Source: a virus
Virus record (IMG/VR): IMGVR_UViG_3300029977_000004
Coordinates: 1-47,312 of that record
Length of the DNA stretch: 47,312 nucleotides
Direction: 5' to 3' (one strand)
The position numbers and the translations under genes are program-made. This document shows, in pieces, positions 1 through 7,270 of this stretch (positions within the stretch are counted from its first letter, which is position 1; each line of letters starts with the position of its first letter). Under the pieces are notes generated by a model. The model searched no databases, was not told where the DNA came from, and saw only the letters and a list, made by a program, of their open reading frames with translations.

Positions 1-1130
1 TTAGACTTAAACTCATCAAATTTCTTGATTGCAGAATCGATTTGCTGACCAGCAGTTAATTTACGATCGACGAGGCTAATAAGTTTAACGTTACCCGTTA
101 CCATATCATTGTAAAACTTTTTAACATACGCAAAAGCCCGCGCTAACTCGTTAAAAACGACGATAATACCTTTCAACTGATTTGCGTAAGTTTTTAACTT
201 CCTGATAATCTCTTCAACATTAGTGGTCACGGGCGCTACAGACACTGTTTCGACTTTAGGAACTGATTTCGGAACTTTTTGAAATTCTGTTTCTTCCTCC
301 GATTCTTCTTCTGGTTCCTCTGGAAGAGGAGGAAGTTCAAAATAAGCGTACTTTTCTCTGAACTGAGGAGTTTCTGTAAATTCCCACCAAGGATATAATT
401 CTTTGTCTTTCTTCAACAAACCACTACCGAATTCAGTATCTGTATGAGGGCCAAAAATATCTTTACGTTCTAACTTATCTTTAGGACCGGTCAACCATTT
501 CCATTTCCTCTTTAGTTCAATATCATCCTTCGTAAAAGAATGTCCATCCTTACGTTCAATAACAGATATTTCTTCAACCAACCAAGCACTCCTGACAGAT
601 CCCTTATGTTTGAACCATTGAACCCTACGTTCCTCAGATAACACTCTCTCTTCAGACGGTTTACGCGGACCAAACCATCTGAGAACTTTCTTAGGATTAG
701 ATCTTGAAACTAAAGCCCATTCAGTACGTTTACGTTTCTTATTATATCTACGAACTAATTTTGCTTCCTTTTCCATCTTTGGTTTAACCTCGTAAACTCT
801 TAAGAAAGGTGTTTCAAGTATATTATCGGAAACTTCAGGGTGTTCGTAAAAGAATTTTCCAAGTTCGTCTTTATACTGATCAGGGTCTACGTCAGGGTTT
901 ATAACGTTAGCAACGATTACTTTTGTACCGTCCTTAAGTTCACCGAAGATTCCTTTCGAATAAGAAGCTTTATCGTCGGGTTTACGACCGAGAGTTTGTT
1001 CGAGAGCACTGGTGTACGATACAGAAAGATCCTCGAACATTACAACTACCGGATCAGTTAACCGATTATCTTTATAAACTATCCAACGACCGACAGGAGT
1101 TATATCGTCTAATCTAATATCGCGAGTCAT
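1..1130 (-). CDS. Unknown phage protein, N-terminal part (gene runs off the left edge)
   Basis: The frame is open from ATG at 1130 to the window edge, giving 376 residues without a stop, so the gene continues outside. Residues 14-115 (GRWIVYK near the start, YSKGIFG near 57) resemble residues 109-200 of the product encoded at 2283-3095 (GHWIIYY, YVKGIFG), so both carry one shared domain. Residues 128-180 are basic and Trp-rich (EWALVSRS, VLRWFG, RRVQWFKH), followed by an acidic Glu-rich linker at about 270-282. I do not recognise a family. It lies 11 bases after the previous gene in the leftward series. No clear ribosome site precedes the ATG, so the start is uncertain. A virion or head-tail role is a guess from position. 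Confidence 0.7.
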   Translation of the reverse strand, partial: MTRDIRLDDITPVGRWIVYKDNRLTDPVVVMFEDLSVSYTSALEQTLGRKPDDKASYSKGIFGELKDGTKVIVANVINPDVDPDQYKDELGKFFYEHPEVSDNILETPFLRVYEVKPKMEKEAKLVRRYNKKRKRTEWALVSRSNPKKVLRWFGPRKPSEERVLSEERRVQWFKHKGSVRSAWLVEEISVIERKDGHSFTKDDIELKRKWKWLTGPKDKLERKDIFGPHTDTEFGSGLLKKDKELYPWWEFTETPQFREKYAYFELPPLPEEPEEESEEETEFQKVPKSVPKVETVSVAPVTTNVEEIIRKLKTYANQLKGIIVVFNELARAFAYVKKFYNDMVTGNVKLISLVDRKLTAGQQIDSAIKKFDEFKS

Positions 1131-1141
1131 AGTTGTTAAAA

Positions 1142-2269
1142 TTATTTGGTAGTTTTGGCGATTTCTTCAGCTTTTTTGGCTTGTAGTTCAGCTAATTCTT
1201 TTTGTAAATCAGCAATTTTTTCTTGTAATTCAGCTATCTGTTTTTGTTTCTCTTGAATATCTTCGTCTAGTCCGCCCTTTTTGCTGATTGGTCCGGTTTT
1301 ACCCGGTCCTTTACCATGATATTTAGTAGGTTTCTCAAGAACTCGTTTAGGTAGTATATCTATAGCAGCTCTAGCTGCATATTCTTCCGACTCACCGCGT
1401 TCTAATGCAGATTCCCATATATGTTTGAATTGTCTACGTATTTTTCTTGGTACTTTTTTCTTCTTAAGGTAATCTAACCATTCTTCTAATGTTCTACCGG
1501 CCATCTTTTGGAGCGTAGCTTCTTTACGAATAACCACTTCTTCCGGAGTTAAAAATTGAGATGTTTCTATAGCACTGACAAGTCTTTCGAATTGTTCCGG
1601 CTCTTCCTTTGCAAATTTTATTAAACTGAGAACGGTGTATCCGATTACGTCTGGTAAAGTTACTTCAGGTATATTAGATTTCTTTTTGATTGGTCTGGTT
1701 TTACTCGGTCTTTTACTGCGGTTCTTAGTAGGTTTTTTCGGAACTTCTCTTGGTAATATATCTATAGCAGTTCTAGCGTATTCCTCTGACTCGTCTTTGT
1801 CGGCTATCTGTTGTGGTAACATTTTGTTGTCCAAACTAAACTGTTTTTGAAAAGGTTTTGCTTTTTCAAATTCTAGATAGTACTTACTAATATCGATCTT
1901 TTCGGCGGGTTGTAATTCGTCAATTTTGAACTCTCTTGCTTTTTGTATACCGCCGCTTTCACCTTCCGGTATATACTTTTTAGGAAGTTTGGTATCGGTA
2001 ATTACTTTTACATCGCCCTCGTCCGGAAAACTCACCTTTTTATCAAAAATCAATTTCTCTTTAGTGCCGAGATCCATTACGTCCTCGAGTTTGAATCTGA
2101 ACTCTTCTATAGCCATCTTTTTGGTAGGATACTGAAGATCACTTTTCATTTCCGGTTCTGATATATAATCTGATTTATTTGATTTAGGCGGTTTCGGATA
2201 TTGTAACTTCTCGACTTCGCCCGGAGTTATATACTTTTCTGTGTCTATCTTTACTTTTGTTACGCTCAT
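1142..2269 (-). CDS. Unknown phage protein with internal duplication and C-terminal coiled coil
   Basis: The product has 375 residues and starts after a strong AAGGAGG site. Residues 160-198 and 293-331 are copies of one segment: ESEEYA, an AIDILP motif, then a Lys/Pro-rich tail. The second copy follows a helical stretch (RRQFKHIWESALERG) that loosely recalls ChaB-like helical domains. The last 40 residues have heptad spacing (IAELQEKIADLQKELAELQ), a clear coiled coil. There is no signal peptide or membrane segment. I do not know its function. The place among late genes and the coiled coil suggest a structural or assembly role, which is inference only. Confidence 0.7.
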   Translation of the reverse strand: MSVTKVKIDTEKYITPGEVEKLQYPKPPKSNKSDYISEPEMKSDLQYPTKKMAIEEFRFKLEDVMDLGTKEKLIFDKKVSFPDEGDVKVITDTKLPKKYIPEGESGGIQKAREFKIDELQPAEKIDISKYYLEFEKAKPFQKQFSLDNKMLPQQIADKDESEEYARTAIDILPREVPKKPTKNRSKRPSKTRPIKKKSNIPEVTLPDVIGYTVLSLIKFAKEEPEQFERLVSAIETSQFLTPEEVVIRKEATLQKMAGRTLEEWLDYLKKKKVPRKIRRQFKHIWESALERGESEEYAARAAIDILPKRVLEKPTKYHGKGPGKTGPISKKGGLDEDIQEKQKQIAELQEKIADLQKELAELQAKKAEEIAKTTK

Positions 2270-2282
2270 GTTTTAAACCTCC

Positions 2283-3095
2283 TTAGATAGGTTTCGTTAC
2301 TTGATGAATTGGTCTCCATAGTTCAGGTTCATTCTTGTTTTTATTCGTATATTCATCGCCAGTTATATCGCCCCAGTCAAATTCTTCGGGTAAAAATTGT
2401 TCGATATAAATCTTTTCCTTTTCAGTTAGTGGTAACATCACTTTAACTTTTATTTTCTTACCTGATACTTTATATATCACCAACGGATCTTTGCGATAAA
2501 GTAACATAGCTTTCGACTTACCCGGAAATTGATCTACCAACTGATCTACAAAAGGGTCAACTTTTAACCCTTCTTGACCAGTTACAATAATAACACCTTC
2601 GCCGGTATCGCGATCAATACCGAAAATACCTTTTACATATTGAGCATCTAATAAAAATCGTCCTAGATGTTTTATAACAAGATCGCGGTGACTTACCGAC
2701 GGATCTGTTTCTGTCAATAAAACCGGTTCTTTAGTTGGTAAAAGATCGTCGTAGTAAATTATCCAGTGACCAATATAATCCGAACCTTTCGTAAATTCGA
2801 CTTGACCATGTCGTCTAATTATAGGTTCGGACAACTTCGGAATTTTTTTTGATTCGATAAAAACCGTTTTAATATTCTCGCCGTATCTTTCTTTGACTTT
2901 CTCAAGAGCGTTTCTCAAGTATGTCTCTTCGCCGAACCCGATCAAAATATCGCCAATCCTAGTAATGTACAAAGAAGGATCCCAAGGTACCGGAACATAG
3001 CTATCGTCGAATAGTTCGGAATACGTTACTTTAAGATCGTTTACGCTTATAACTTTTGGGATTCTTTTTTGATCTTTTTTGCTTAGTACCGCCAT
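2283..3095 (-). CDS. Unknown phage protein sharing a domain with the leftmost gene
   Basis: The product has 270 residues and a mixed alpha/beta pattern, with no signal peptide or membrane segment. Residues 109-200 (GHWIIYY, YVKGIFG, VDPFVDQL) align by eye with residues 14-115 of the protein encoded at 1-1130, including the spacing of the conserved Gly and Trp positions. Only a weak ribosome site precedes the ATG, and the start overlaps the end of the small 85-codon frame upstream, so translation may be coupled. No known family is recognised. It stands among late genes, so a virion role is possible but not shown. Confidence 0.65.
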   Translation of the reverse strand: MAVLSKKDQKRIPKVISVNDLKVTYSELFDDSYVPVPWDPSLYITRIGDILIGFGEETYLRNALEKVKERYGENIKTVFIESKKIPKLSEPIIRRHGQVEFTKGSDYIGHWIIYYDDLLPTKEPVLLTETDPSVSHRDLVIKHLGRFLLDAQYVKGIFGIDRDTGEGVIIVTGQEGLKVDPFVDQLVDQFPGKSKAMLLYRKDPLVIYKVSGKKIKVKVMLPLTEKEKIYIEQFLPEEFDWGDITGDEYTNKNKNEPELWRPIHQVTKPI

Positions 3096-3288
3096 TACCG
3101 TTAACCGCTCTTGACCGTAAATTCATTTCGAATCGTGCTAAAAAACCATCTATTTCGTGCGCAATATGAATAATCAAAGTACGCAGTTCTAAGATAAAAT
3201 TTGCTAAAAATCGTTTTATTTTTTTCATTACTAATGTTTTAGTATTAACAATTTTTATTTCAACTCTTCTTTTTGACCGATTTTCCAT
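3031..3288 (-). CDS. Possible small basic helical protein
   Basis: This 85-codon frame fills the otherwise empty space between the genes starting at 3556 and 3095, overlapping the first by 29 bases and the second by 65. The product has an amphipathic helix of about 30 residues (KRFLANFILELRTLIIHIAH) and a very basic tail rich in KR and KK. No good ribosome site is visible, so it depends on coupling. The helix resembles in character that of the preceding 98-residue product (TFVEETIHFLIRVV). It could be a membrane-active or nucleic-acid-binding peptide, or a chance frame. Confidence 0.4.
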   Translation of the reverse strand: MENRSKRRVEIKIVNTKTLVMKKIKRFLANFILELRTLIIHIAHEIDGFLARFEMNLRSRAVNGNGGTKQKRSKKNPKSYKRKRS

Positions 3289-3556
3289 TGTTCTGACTTA
3301 TCTTTGTAAAAATTAACCCGGTTACCAATTTTACAAGCTCTTCTTCGGATACCACACTAACCTTCTTATCGAAACAATGTGAAACAACTCGGATTAAGAA
3401 ATGGATTGTCTCTTCGACAAAAGTTCGAATTTTTTGATCGATATCTAATGTTCGATCTATTTCTATGATAAACTCTTGATTTTGCTCAAAAAATTTGCCA
3501 AATTCTTTTAGTTTTTTTCGATGTTTTAACTCGCTAAATTTAACTGTAATTTTCAT
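3260..3556 (-). CDS. Small protein of unknown function with amphipathic helices
   Basis: The product has 98 residues. Its ATG overlaps the stop of the preceding gene as ATGA, typical of translational coupling. The N-terminal half is basic and helical (KHRKKLKEFGKFFEQ). Residues 44-65 are hydrophobic and amphipathic (FVEETIHFLIRVVSHCF) but too broken by charge for a confident membrane span. It ends in a lysine-rich tail. It follows a coiled-coil and membrane-anchor protein that looks lysis-related, so a lysis role is possible. No family is recognised. Confidence 0.55.
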   Translation of the reverse strand: MKITVKFSELKHRKKLKEFGKFFEQNQEFIIEIDRTLDIDQKIRTFVEETIHFLIRVVSHCFDKKVSVVSEEELVKLVTGLIFTKISQNNGKSVKKKS

Positions 3557-3906
3557 TTCTTTAACAAAGTAAATAAAATGTTGGCAAGTAAGCCCACAAT
3601 TACTAGCGCAAATTCTATCGTCAAACGTCTCAAAAAATCAATGTTATTTTGTACTTGTTTGTTATAGCCGGCGCGTAGTTCTTTAATATCACAATCGTGG
3701 TTATTAGCGATAGCTTCGATTTCGGCGAGTCGTTCTCTCAACGATTCCACTTTTTCTAACCGTAAACTGACCTTTTCTAACTCAGCAATAAACCGTCCTT
3801 CGATAGAGTCTAATCTTTTTGACATCTCCTCAAGCTTAACAATAATGACCGGTACTTTTGACAAATTTTCGAAATCTTCTCTACGTTTTATTTCGAAATT
3901 ACTCAT
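3553..3906 (-). CDS. XhlA-like coiled-coil protein with C-terminal membrane anchor (lysis candidate)
   Basis: The product has 117 residues. Residues 25-80 form a long heptad coiled coil (LEEMSKRLDSIEGR, LERVESLRERLAEIE-like pattern), and residues 95-114 are one hydrophobic span (FALVIVGLLANILF) followed by LLKK. This layout matches the XhlA/haemolysin family of phage proteins that accompany holins, though those are usually shorter (about 80-90 residues). It would sit in the inner membrane with its coiled coil in the cytoplasm. The start follows an AAAGGAG site. A structural membrane protein or spanin-like role is an alternative. Confidence 0.55.
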   Translation of the reverse strand: MSNFEIKRREDFENLSKVPVIIVKLEEMSKRLDSIEGRFIAELEKVSLRLEKVESLRERLAEIEAIANNHDCDIKELRAGYNKQVQNNIDFLRRLTIEFALVIVGLLANILFTLLKK

Positions 3907-3921
3907 CGATCAACTCCTTTC

Positions 3922-4074
3922 TCAATAAGTTACTTCACGAAAATGCCGTAGTTGTTGGCGTACAGATCGGCTATGTTTAAAATCATTGTACAACACAATC
4001 TCTTTGTTAGGTTCAAGTGTCGTTCCTTTCACGGTTACTATAACTGGTCTAGATGACGCGTTTCTTAGTCTCAT
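3922..4074 (-). CDS. Small 50-residue protein
   Basis: This short frame runs from ATG at 4074 to TGA at 3922. It is preceded by AAAAGGT at a proper distance. It lies between the genes ending at 4087 and starting at 3906, leaving gaps of 12 and 15 bases, as expected for a real gene in this packed series. The product begins MRLRNASSRPVIVTVKGT and is basic at its C-terminus. It looks like a small beta-rich domain. No family is recognised. Confidence 0.55.
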   Translation of the reverse strand: MRLRNASSRPVIVTVKGTTLEPNKEIVLYNDFKHSRSVRQQLRHFREVTY

Positions 4075-4086
4075 TAAATTTACCTT

Positions 4087-4629
4087 TTACTTTAACCTAT
4101 TTGCGATTTCTTGTAAAGTTTTAAAATGTCTTTCTTCGTCCCTAATTATACCTTCGATTTTAGATCTAATCTCGGGATCGTCGGTTTTATCTAAAAGTTT
4201 ACGGTATTCAGAGATACCCTCCTCTTCTTCTTGTATAAGTTCGATAATGTCGTGTTTAAAAACGGACCGTCTTAACCATTTTGCACTAACTGACTTTTGA
4301 GGAACCATCTCGATGATAAAATATCTAAACTTTGCATTTTTGATCTCGTCTTTGGTAAATTCGCGAGCTACGTCTACTCTGAACTGAGGTACCGCAACGA
4401 ATAGTTTAATGTCGGGTGTTAAAGTAACATTTGCTCTGTTAAACGGAATTTCTTTACCAAACTTCGCACTTAATAACTTGGCAGTCGCTTCGTGACCAAC
4501 GTAACTTTCAAAATCATCTCCTAACTCACGGTTAAACGTTTCCTCGTTTACTTCTCTTATACGTAAATTTGCTTCTTCTGAGGCCGGTAACATACTAACG
4601 CTAAAAGTTGTGGTTATAACGTTTTTCAT
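4087..4629 (-). CDS. AcrIII-1-like (DUF1874) ring nuclease domain fused to a ferritin-like domain
   Basis: The product has 180 residues. Residues 1-108 match the DUF1874/STIV B116 family by pattern: FSVSML near the N-terminus, YVGHEAT at 43-49, NR at 64-65, and a following LTPDIKLFVAVPQFR strand. In viral AcrIII-1 the His of the GH motif acts in breaking cyclic tetra-adenylate, the type III CRISPR messenger; here it is H46. The acidic residue that follows the conserved Arg in those enzymes is not clearly kept (RVDVAR here). Residues 117-122 read KWLRRS, then 126-180 form two helices with EEEEG at 134-138 and DEERH at 164-168, the ExxH layout of ferritin-like or rubrerythrin-like iron-binding domains. 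The start follows a strong AAGGAG site. Domain calls are from pattern; activity is inference. Confidence 0.7.
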   Translation of the reverse strand: MKNVITTTFSVSMLPASEEANLRIREVNEETFNRELGDDFESYVGHEATAKLLSAKFGKEIPFNRANVTLTPDIKLFVAVPQFRVDVAREFTKDEIKNAKFRYFIIEMVPQKSVSAKWLRRSVFKHDIIELIQEEEEGISEYRKLLDKTDDPEIRSKIEGIIRDEERHFKTLQEIANRLK

Positions 4630-4640
4630 AAATTTACTCC

Positions 4641-5405
4641 TTACCTCCCTGTTACGTTAAAGATATCAAGTATGTTTAAGATTTGAGCCGTCATCTTACC
4701 ACCCAAAGATAACGGAATTGGTATAGTACCAAATCCAGATCCCATCGGGGTATAGTTCCATTTGTAAGGCAAAATATACTTGTCTACAAAAGAGTTTATC
4801 ATATCTATAGCCGTCTTAACTTTCGTTCCACGGTCTATAGATAAAGACAGACCGTTGTCAGAATACGATAAATCAGTAATTGCAACCGGAACGTACCTTT
4901 GTACGAAAGCGAACATAGCTGCCATCATCAAAACTAACGGTTCTAAGTCTGAAGGTAAATCGGCTATAGTAAAACTAGTCTGCGGCGGATATAAATTGAA
5001 CGCTCTTAACCCAAGCCACAAGCCAGCCAAAATATCGTCGTCGGTTAACATAGCCGATAAAAACGGCGACAACATATTTCGTAATAAAGTACACAACCTG
5101 AGTTCTCTCGGAGACGGTCTTGTATACGCCAAATAATAAATCGTTTCCGAATAATCAGGTCTTACAAACCTAACCAAATAGTGGAACCCGTCTTTGGATG
5201 TAACCGGTACTTGAGCATCTTCGTACTCAGTTTGACTCAGCGGTATAGGATCAGTATTTAACTTAGTGTAGTCGCCGTCTTCGGATTGACTACGATATAA
5301 ATTAACGCCGATATAAGGATCGGGTAACCCTTGTGATCTAGCCCGATCTATCTCTTCTTGTATTTCTGGAGGTATACGCCAATAAACAATAGTGTTAAAA
5401 GCCAT
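4641..5405 (-). CDS. Probable virion protein with N-terminal Fn3-like domain
   Basis: The product has 254 residues. The first 90 residues look like a fibronectin type III or similar beta-sandwich domain of the kind found in phage structural proteins (VNLYRSQSEDGDYTKL, then FHYLVRFV). Residues 100-180 are helical and hydrophobic (LRNMLSPFLSAML, LVLMMAAMFAFV). The C-terminal part is Gly- and Pro-rich. There is no signal peptide. The start is two bases after the preceding stop without its own clear ribosome site, so it is probably coupled. Its exact virion role is unknown. Confidence 0.55.
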   Translation of the reverse strand: MAFNTIVYWRIPPEIQEEIDRARSQGLPDPYIGVNLYRSQSEDGDYTKLNTDPIPLSQTEYEDAQVPVTSKDGFHYLVRFVRPDYSETIYYLAYTRPSPRELRLCTLLRNMLSPFLSAMLTDDDILAGLWLGLRAFNLYPPQTSFTIADLPSDLEPLVLMMAAMFAFVQRYVPVAITDLSYSDNGLSLSIDRGTKVKTAIDMINSFVDKYILPYKWNYTPMGSGFGTIPIPLSLGGKMTAQILNILDIFNVTGR

Positions 5406-5406
5406 G

Positions 5407-5847
5407 TTATTTGTTAATTACTTTAACCAAAATTGCGAATCCGTGTTCTGTTTCGACGCCACAAACTTTTTGCCAACGTTGTTTCTTAGGATTCCATGCC
5501 ATTAGTTGTAGATGTTTTTCTTTCTCATCTTTCTCGGTTTCTGGCAAAACACCGTAAGGGTACACTTTAATATCTTGCTGAATTTTACCAACTTCTATTG
5601 TGAAAATATACTCTTTATTTGGGTCAAGTTCGTTCTCTTCGTGGTTAATCAAACATACTTCAGTGTTATCAGGAATCGTTAAAGCTTCGTCGGTTACTTC
5701 TTGTATAGAACTGGCTATCCTTGCTTTTAAAACTTTACCTTCGAGATAAATCTTGACGTTCTTCTGATCTTCGAGCGGTATGTTCTTTTTATCCCATAAT
5801 AGTATTATGTTTTCTTTTGATCTTCTACATACTCTTGCGTTCAGCAT
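5407..5847 (-). CDS. Unknown phage protein (probable virion accessory)
   Basis: The product has 146 residues from ATG at 5847, preceded by AAAGGAGG. A longer frame begins at 5877 but would overlap the preceding gene and has no ribosome site, so I reject it. The protein begins MLNARVCRRSKENI and is rich in beta strands (NVKIYLEGKVLKARI, EYIFTIEVGKI), suggesting one or two small sandwich domains. No catalytic motif is seen. It sits between genes that look structural, which makes a virion role plausible, but I do not recognise it. Confidence 0.55.
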   Translation of the reverse strand: MLNARVCRRSKENIILLWDKKNIPLEDQKNVKIYLEGKVLKARIASSIQEVTDEALTIPDNTEVCLINHEENELDPNKEYIFTIEVGKIQQDIKVYPYGVLPETEKDEKEKHLQLMAWNPKKQRWQKVCGVETEHGFAILVKVINK

Positions 5848-5851
5848 ACGT

Positions 5852-6565
5852 TTATCCTCCTTTCTCTTCGTCCTCAATCTCTTTTATTCGTTGTAATATC
5901 AAGTTTCGGCATACTATTCGTTTTTCGAGCAGCAAAATGTTACTAAGTAACGTTTTATCGTTGATATTTACTAAAAAATACTTCATAGAACTAACATTAG
6001 GAAGTGAAAACCACTTTTCTATAAGGTCTGCGTTTAATAATCTTAACTTTTTTTTTTGGACAGGAGTAGATAGTTCCTGCGTAGTTAGTTTTTCGAGTTC
6101 TTCCTTTAATTCTTTGAGATCTTGTTCAGCAGCTTCGTTAATAGACACCGCTTCTTTAACGACAGGATTTTCGCTAGACGTTGCTACAACAGCCACTTCG
6201 TTCGGATTTATGTCTTTGTTAGAAACGAACGGTATCTCGGGTGTTACAACCGGAGGTTGCTCAGTAATAATAGGAGACTCTTGTTCGATAGACGGTGTTA
6301 TATAACCTGGGTCTTCGAAAATCTTAGGTTTCTCGGGTTCCGAAGGTGATAGAGCGGGAACCGTCTCTTCGATAACTGCATTTCTACTTGTGGTTTGTTG
6401 TGTAACTTCTTCGGCTTCTTCTTGAACGGTCAAAATTCCTTTATTGATAAGATCTTTAATCTTGGGATCGTTTTCCATCTCAGATGTAAACGGAATGCCG
6501 GTTTTCGGTATATAAAACTTGCCAATAATAAGACCGTTCCCTTTCGTATAGTAAATCTTTTTCAT
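5852..6565 (-). CDS. Unknown protein with small N-terminal domain, acidic linker and helical C-terminus
   Basis: The product has 237 residues and its ATG overlaps the previous stop (ATGA) after an AAGGAGG site. Residues 1-48 (GKFYIPKTGIPF, then IKDLINKGILTV) follow the pattern of short phage proteins with a beta barrel and a PKIKDLI-type helix, often found near head genes. Residues 50-160 are a low-complexity linker rich in Glu, Pro, Thr and Val. Residues 160-237 are helical (LKELKEELEKLTTQEL). The function is unknown; a head-completion or assembly role is a guess. Confidence 0.55.
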   Translation of the reverse strand: MKKIYYTKGNGLIIGKFYIPKTGIPFTSEMENDPKIKDLINKGILTVQEEAEEVTQQTTSRNAVIEETVPALSPSEPEKPKIFEDPGYITPSIEQESPIITEQPPVVTPEIPFVSNKDINPNEVAVVATSSENPVVKEAVSINEAAEQDLKELKEELEKLTTQELSTPVQKKKLRLLNADLIEKWFSLPNVSSMKYFLVNINDKTLLSNILLLEKRIVCRNLILQRIKEIEDEEKGG

Positions 6566-6975
6566 GCTCGACCTCCTTCTAGCTTAATAGTTTTACCTTT
6601 GACTTTTGTAGGTCTTTTGGCTTCAAGAGACGGATATAAAAGTTTAAGACGAAGACCTCTTCGTTGGACTTCTTCCCACGTAGGAACGTAATTTTCTAAA
6701 AAGACGAAATCGTTTAAAGCTTGTATCTCGTAAACGTTAGTACATTTGTCAAGAATAGACTGGATTTGATCAATCTTCTCTTGAGTCATAGCGGGTTCAA
6801 GATTGTGAGCTTTACAGTATTCGCGTTCTGCTTTGATACAGGCAAGAAGATTATCTAAAAAGACGTTTTTAAGATAATTTAACGCAGCAGTTCTGTATTC
6901 GAAATAGAGGAGCGGTATAAGGTTTGGAAATTTTACTTCGACAGTTTCTTTTTTGTTGTTTCTGTCGTTTTTCAT
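6562..6975 (-). CDS. Unknown helical phage protein
   Basis: The product has 137 residues from ATG at 6975, which is preceded by AGAGGTAA. A longer frame from 7014 would begin inside the structured RNA segment upstream and lacks a ribosome site, so I use the shorter start. The protein is mostly helical, with two Cys residues at spaced positions (LLACIKAEREYC) and a basic C-terminus (RPTKVKGKTIKL). It is the first gene downstream of the major capsid gene, separated by about 300 bases of structured sequence. The function is not recognised. Confidence 0.55.
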   Translation of the reverse strand: MKNDRNNKKETVEVKFPNLIPLLYFEYRTAALNYLKNVFLDNLLACIKAEREYCKAHNLEPAMTQEKIDQIQSILDKCTNVYEIQALNDFVFLENYVPTWEEVQRRGLRLKLLYPSLEAKRPTKVKGKTIKLEGGRA

Positions 6976-6998
6976 CGCGTTACCTCTATTATAAAAAT

Positions 6999-7245
6999 AG
7001 GCCCGCCAAGCCATGTTTCAGGCTATACCCCTTATCCAGGTTGATTTGTCGCGGGCCTCTTACTTGTCCGAGAGGGCCCTGCAATAATTTCTATCAGCCG
7101 CGCCAAAGCCGTGTTCCAGGCTGTCCGGCCATATTTCAGGCCAGTTACATCGTTAAACGGTTGTCGCGAGGCTATAACCTTTACTTAAGGTAAATTTTCT
7201 TAACCGTTTGACCTAATTTTTTCAAATAGCAGGGCCCTTGAGTTT
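6999..7245 (-). ncRNA. Structured RNA segment downstream of the capsid gene
   Basis: In the sense of the minus strand this space can form a branched fold. A 10-base stem pairs 7229-7238 with 7073-7082. Inside it, 8 bases pair 7202-7209 with 7155-7162. A second branch pairs 7051-7058 with 6999-7006 over 8 bases. Three small hairpins (7127-7142, 7107-7122, 7009-7024) have 4-base stems, closed by GGCC/GGCC or AGCC/GGCT, and share the loop TGRAAYAY. A fourth type, CCT-(5 bases)-AGG, occurs near 7253-7267, 7178-7190 and 7030-7040. No protein frame fits. It may regulate or protect the capsid transcript, or be a separate RNA. I cannot match it to a known RNA family. Confidence 0.5.
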
Positions 7246-7270
7246 AGTTTAACCCCTTATTCAGGGAACT

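Noticed and set aside
840-1061. Plus-strand frame opposite the leftmost gene
   Set aside because: It is a shadow of the long minus-strand frame, with no ribosome site and improbable composition.
3986-4300. Plus-strand frame opposite the AcrIII-1-like gene
   Set aside because: Shadow frame rich in Ser and Leu; the minus-strand genes here have motifs and ribosome sites.
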